A DNA stretch of 7,136 nt from Ruminococcus sp. (GTDB lineage Bacteria > Bacillota > Clostridia > Oscillospirales > Acutalibacteraceae), in assembly GCA_023667385.1 (NCBI GenBank), contig JAMPAE010000072.1:1-7136 (forward strand). The letters run 5' to 3'. Positions 5,333 to 7,136 of the stretch are shown piece by piece. The position numbers and the translations under genes were made by a program. The notes under the pieces are model-generated. The model was given only the letters and a program-made list of their open reading frames with translations, had not been told where the DNA came from and ran no database searches. The stretch's first letter is position 1, and each line of letters starts with the position of its first letter.

Positions 5333-6880
5333 TCAGTTTTCAAAATCACTGAAAACTGTTGAAAGTTCGTCAATCACATCTGATGGAAGCATTCCGGTTT
5401 GAGAAAGTCTGTCGGCAGCAGTATCAGCACAGTGTCCGTGAATATATACACCGATTGATGCTGCTTTTGTCGGGTCGAATCCTTGTGCAGCAAAGGCTGT
5501 GATGATGCCGGCAAGCACATCTCCGCTTCCGCCTTTTGCAAGCCCGGAGTTGCCGGATGTGTTGATGTAAATCTTTTCATTTTTCGGCGATGCAACAACA
5601 GTGTTTGTGCCTTTGAGCACAACATAAACATTGTTTTCATCCGAAAATGAATGTGCCGTTTTGATTCTGTCTGATTGAATGAGTGAAACCGGAATACCAA
5701 TGAGCCTTGACATCTCTTTTGGGTGCGGTGTAAGAATTATCGGTGCAGTTGCTTTTTTGAGCATATCCGGATTTTGCGCAATTATGTTTATTCCGTCAGC
5801 GTCGATGATGACGGGTACTTTTGCGTTTTCGATTATTGCGTCAAGCACTGCGGTTGTGTCCTCGTTCACGCCGATTCCGCAGCCGAAAAGAATGGCGTTA
5901 AACTTCGGAAGCTGCTCAATCAGTTGAGGTATGCATTCTCTGCTGAGAGTGCCGTCAGCAGTTTCCTTCAGCGGCATGAAAAGCGCTTCGGTGAGTTTAA
6001 ATGTCATTGGATAATAAATGCTTTCAGGAAAAGCGGCGGTGACAAGTCCTGTTCCGCTGCGGAGTGCTGCCTGTGCAGCCAAAACAGGTGCACCAACCAT
6101 TTTTTTGCTTCCGCAAATTGAAAGCACATGACCGTAATCACCCTTGTGGCTGACAGGGTCACGGTGAGGAAAAAGGTTTGCAACTTCGGTTTTGCTGTAT
6201 GTGTACATCGTGCTGCCAATGAAGTTATAGCTATCTTCCGGTATTCCGATGTTGGCGATGATGATGTCGCCGCAGCAGTCCGAAGCAGGGTGGATTATAT
6301 GTGCGGGTTTGAGGGCGGAAATTGCAATTGTGTAATCGGAAACAAAAGCGTTTTCGTCCTTGTATCCGCTGTCGCAGTAGACACCGCTCGGAACGTCAAT
6401 TGCAAACTTCATGCCTTTTGCCCTTGTCATTTCGTTTATGAGCATCTTCATGTCATCACTGATTGTGCCGTAAAAGCTGAACCCGAACACAGCGTCAACA
6501 ATAACGTCTGCATTTTTGATTGTTTGAACAGTTTTGAGCTTGTCAGCGTCATACCAGATTGTCGGTATGGCAAGGTCGATGACCATTTTATACATATAGA
6601 TTGATTCCTGGCTGACAGGGTATCCTGAAGCGAGCACAACACAGACGTTATAGCCGTTTTCGGAAAACTTCCTTGCAACAACAAAGCCGTCGCCGCCGTT
6701 GTTGCCTTTTCCGCAAACAACCACAACATTACGCCTTCTGACAGAATCATTCTCAATGATGTTGCGTATGTTTCTTGCGCAGGCAGCACCTGCATTTTCC
6801 ATCATGCGCTGGTAACTCAGGCCGTATTTTGCAGTATATTGTTCGACCTGTTTCATTTCGTCCGAGTTTAACAATCTCAT
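5333..6880 (-). CDS. nnr: Bifunctional NAD(P)H-hydrate repair enzyme Nnr (epimerase + ADP-dependent dehydratase)
   Basis: A 515-residue cytosolic enzyme, full length for the fused family. The N-terminal YjeF_N domain (about 1-220) epimerises R- and S-NAD(P)HX: it shows VVVVCGKGNNGGDGFVVAR (52-70), DAVFGFSFYG (129-138) and AIDVPSGV (160-167). The C-terminal carbohydrate-kinase-like domain (about 230-510) dehydrates S-NAD(P)HX using ADP: HKGDYGHVLSICGS (245-258), IIDADGINII (358-367), LTPHPKEMSRL (383-393), LKGTNTVV (422-429) and NSGLAKGGSGDVLAGI (444-459), with D454 the expected catalytic Asp. All key motifs are intact, so both activities are expected. The N terminus MRLLNSDEMKQVEQ is typical for the family and supports the ATG at 6880; AAAGGGG (6898-6892) is the likely SD, with a rather long 11-base spacing. 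A vegetative-type promoter lies upstream. This is a metabolite-repair housekeeping gene with no evident link to the spore genes. Confidence 0.95.
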   Translation of the reverse strand: MRLLNSDEMKQVEQYTAKYGLSYQRMMENAGAACARNIRNIIENDSVRRRNVVVVCGKGNNGGDGFVVARKFSENGYNVCVVLASGYPVSQESIYMYKMVIDLAIPTIWYDADKLKTVQTIKNADVIVDAVFGFSFYGTISDDMKMLINEMTRAKGMKFAIDVPSGVYCDSGYKDENAFVSDYTIAISALKPAHIIHPASDCCGDIIIANIGIPEDSYNFIGSTMYTYSKTEVANLFPHRDPVSHKGDYGHVLSICGSKKMVGAPVLAAQAALRSGTGLVTAAFPESIYYPMTFKLTEALFMPLKETADGTLSRECIPQLIEQLPKFNAILFGCGIGVNEDTTAVLDAIIENAKVPVIIDADGINIIAQNPDMLKKATAPIILTPHPKEMSRLIGIPVSLIQSDRIKTAHSFSDENNVYVVLKGTNTVVASPKNEKIYINTSGNSGLAKGGSGDVLAGIITAFAAQGFDPTKAASIGVYIHGHCADTAADRLSQTGMLPSDVIDELSTVFSDFEN

Positions 6881-6935
6881 GATTTATGACACCCCTTTGG
6901 TTGAGTATGCAAAAATGCACATCTGAATTGATTAG

Positions 6936-6964
6936 ATTATATCATAAACTTTTCAAAAGTTAAA
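6936..6964 (-). promoter_or_regulatory. Sigma-A-type promoter for nnr with extended -10
   Basis: On the - strand TGATATAAT (6944-6936) is a perfect TATAAT -10 with the TGN extension. TTTAAC (6964-6959) lies 17 bases further upstream as a weak -35. The -10 is 55 bases from the nnr ATG, leaving a short leader. Confidence 0.6.
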
Positions 6965-6983
6965 CAAAAATTTTCGTTAAGGC

Positions 6984-7012
6984 TTGAAATGTTTGTTTTT
7001 TTGTGATAAACT
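6984..7012 (+). promoter_or_regulatory. Possible sigma-A promoter reading right, divergent from nnr
   Basis: TTGAAA (6984-6989), a 17-base spacer, and TAAACT (7007-7012) preceded by TGA (extended -10). The -10 matches only four of six bases, but spacing and extension are good. It would transcribe into the terminal inverted repeat and whatever gene lies beyond the window. Confidence 0.35.
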
Positions 7013-7025
7013 CTTTAAAAGATAA

Positions 7026-7136
7026 CGCATTGAAAAAGAGAGTAAGTGAAAACAGAAGCGTTCAGAGAGAGTCACATTTGCTGAAAGTGACTCTCTCTGA
7101 ACGCTTCTGTTTTCACTTACTCTCTTTTTCAATGCG
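7026..7136. repeat. Perfect 50-bp inverted repeat at the window end
   Basis: Bases 7026-7075 are repeated exactly, in reverse complement, at 7087-7136, around the 11-base spacer ATTTGCTGAAA (7076-7086). There are no mismatches in 50 pairs. The right arm stops at the last base of the window, so the true repeat may be longer. No T-run follows, and no open reading frame of any length spans it. It may be a genuine palindrome or a fold-back artefact. Confidence 0.95.

Noticed and set aside
5723..6121. A 132-codon + strand open frame antisense to nnr
   Set aside because: Shadow of nnr; Cys/Ser/His-rich translation without domain features.
6128..6604. A 158-codon open frame on the + strand antisense to nnr
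   Set aside because: It lies entirely inside the strongly supported nnr gene; its composition (many Val, Cys, Asp) is what the complement of nnr would give, and it has no motif.
7026..7136. Long inverted repeat as an intrinsic terminator or CRISPR/attachment site
   Set aside because: No T-run follows the right arm within the window, the arms are far longer than any terminator stem, and there is one repeat pair with no spacer series or recombinase gene nearby.

Overview
The window looks like chromosomal DNA from an endospore-forming Bacillota, most likely a Clostridia member (the Oscillospirales/Ruminococcaceae type is my guess). The evidence is a cortex-lytic SleC-like module, a SpoVAF/GerA-family membrane protein, purine-rich Shine-Dalgarno sites, moderately low GC and intrinsic terminators with U-tracts. 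No mobile element, tRNA, rRNA or CRISPR array was seen. Coding density is high; no gene-free stretch exceeds 300 bases.

Layout. Bases 1-125 hold the 3' end of a + strand gene for an S4-type RNA-binding protein (YlmH-like). It is followed after 12 bases by a GTG-started SAM-dependent methyltransferase (138-929), and this pair ends at a clear terminator (939-966). A germination block follows on the + strand. First come two overlapping genes (1026-1778 and 1771-3120) that together correspond to what is a single SleC-type pro-enzyme chain in Clostridium: the first carries the pro-region-like beta-sandwich, the second a SpoIID-like lytic domain plus three peptidoglycan-binding repeats. Then comes a SpoVAF-like protein (3193-4668), closed by a strong terminator (4741-4771). 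On the - strand lie a bifunctional NAD(P)HX repair enzyme Nnr (6880-5333) and downstream of it a small lipoprotein of unknown function (5276-4770). Between these two is a terminator-like hairpin whose 3' arm is the lipoprotein's ribosome binding site.

How it fits together. The middle block is spore-related: the split SleC-like pair would degrade cortex peptidoglycan during germination, and the SpoVAF-like protein would sit in the spore inner membrane with the germination/ion-channel machinery. Upstream of the SleC-like pair is a -10 matching the mother-cell sigma factors (sigma-E/K); upstream of the SpoVAF gene is a candidate forespore sigma-G promoter. This matches the compartments expected for the two products, but both promoters are predictions by eye. 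The methyltransferase, Nnr and lipoprotein have no evident link to germination.

Right end. The last 111 bases are a perfect 50-bp inverted repeat around an 11-base spacer, ending exactly at the last base of the window. It is either a genuine long palindrome cut by the window or contig end, or a fold-back assembly/amplification artefact. I see no clear novel multi-gene system; the most noteworthy items are the split cortex-lytic zymogen, the hairpin overlapping the lipoprotein RBS, and this terminal palindrome.
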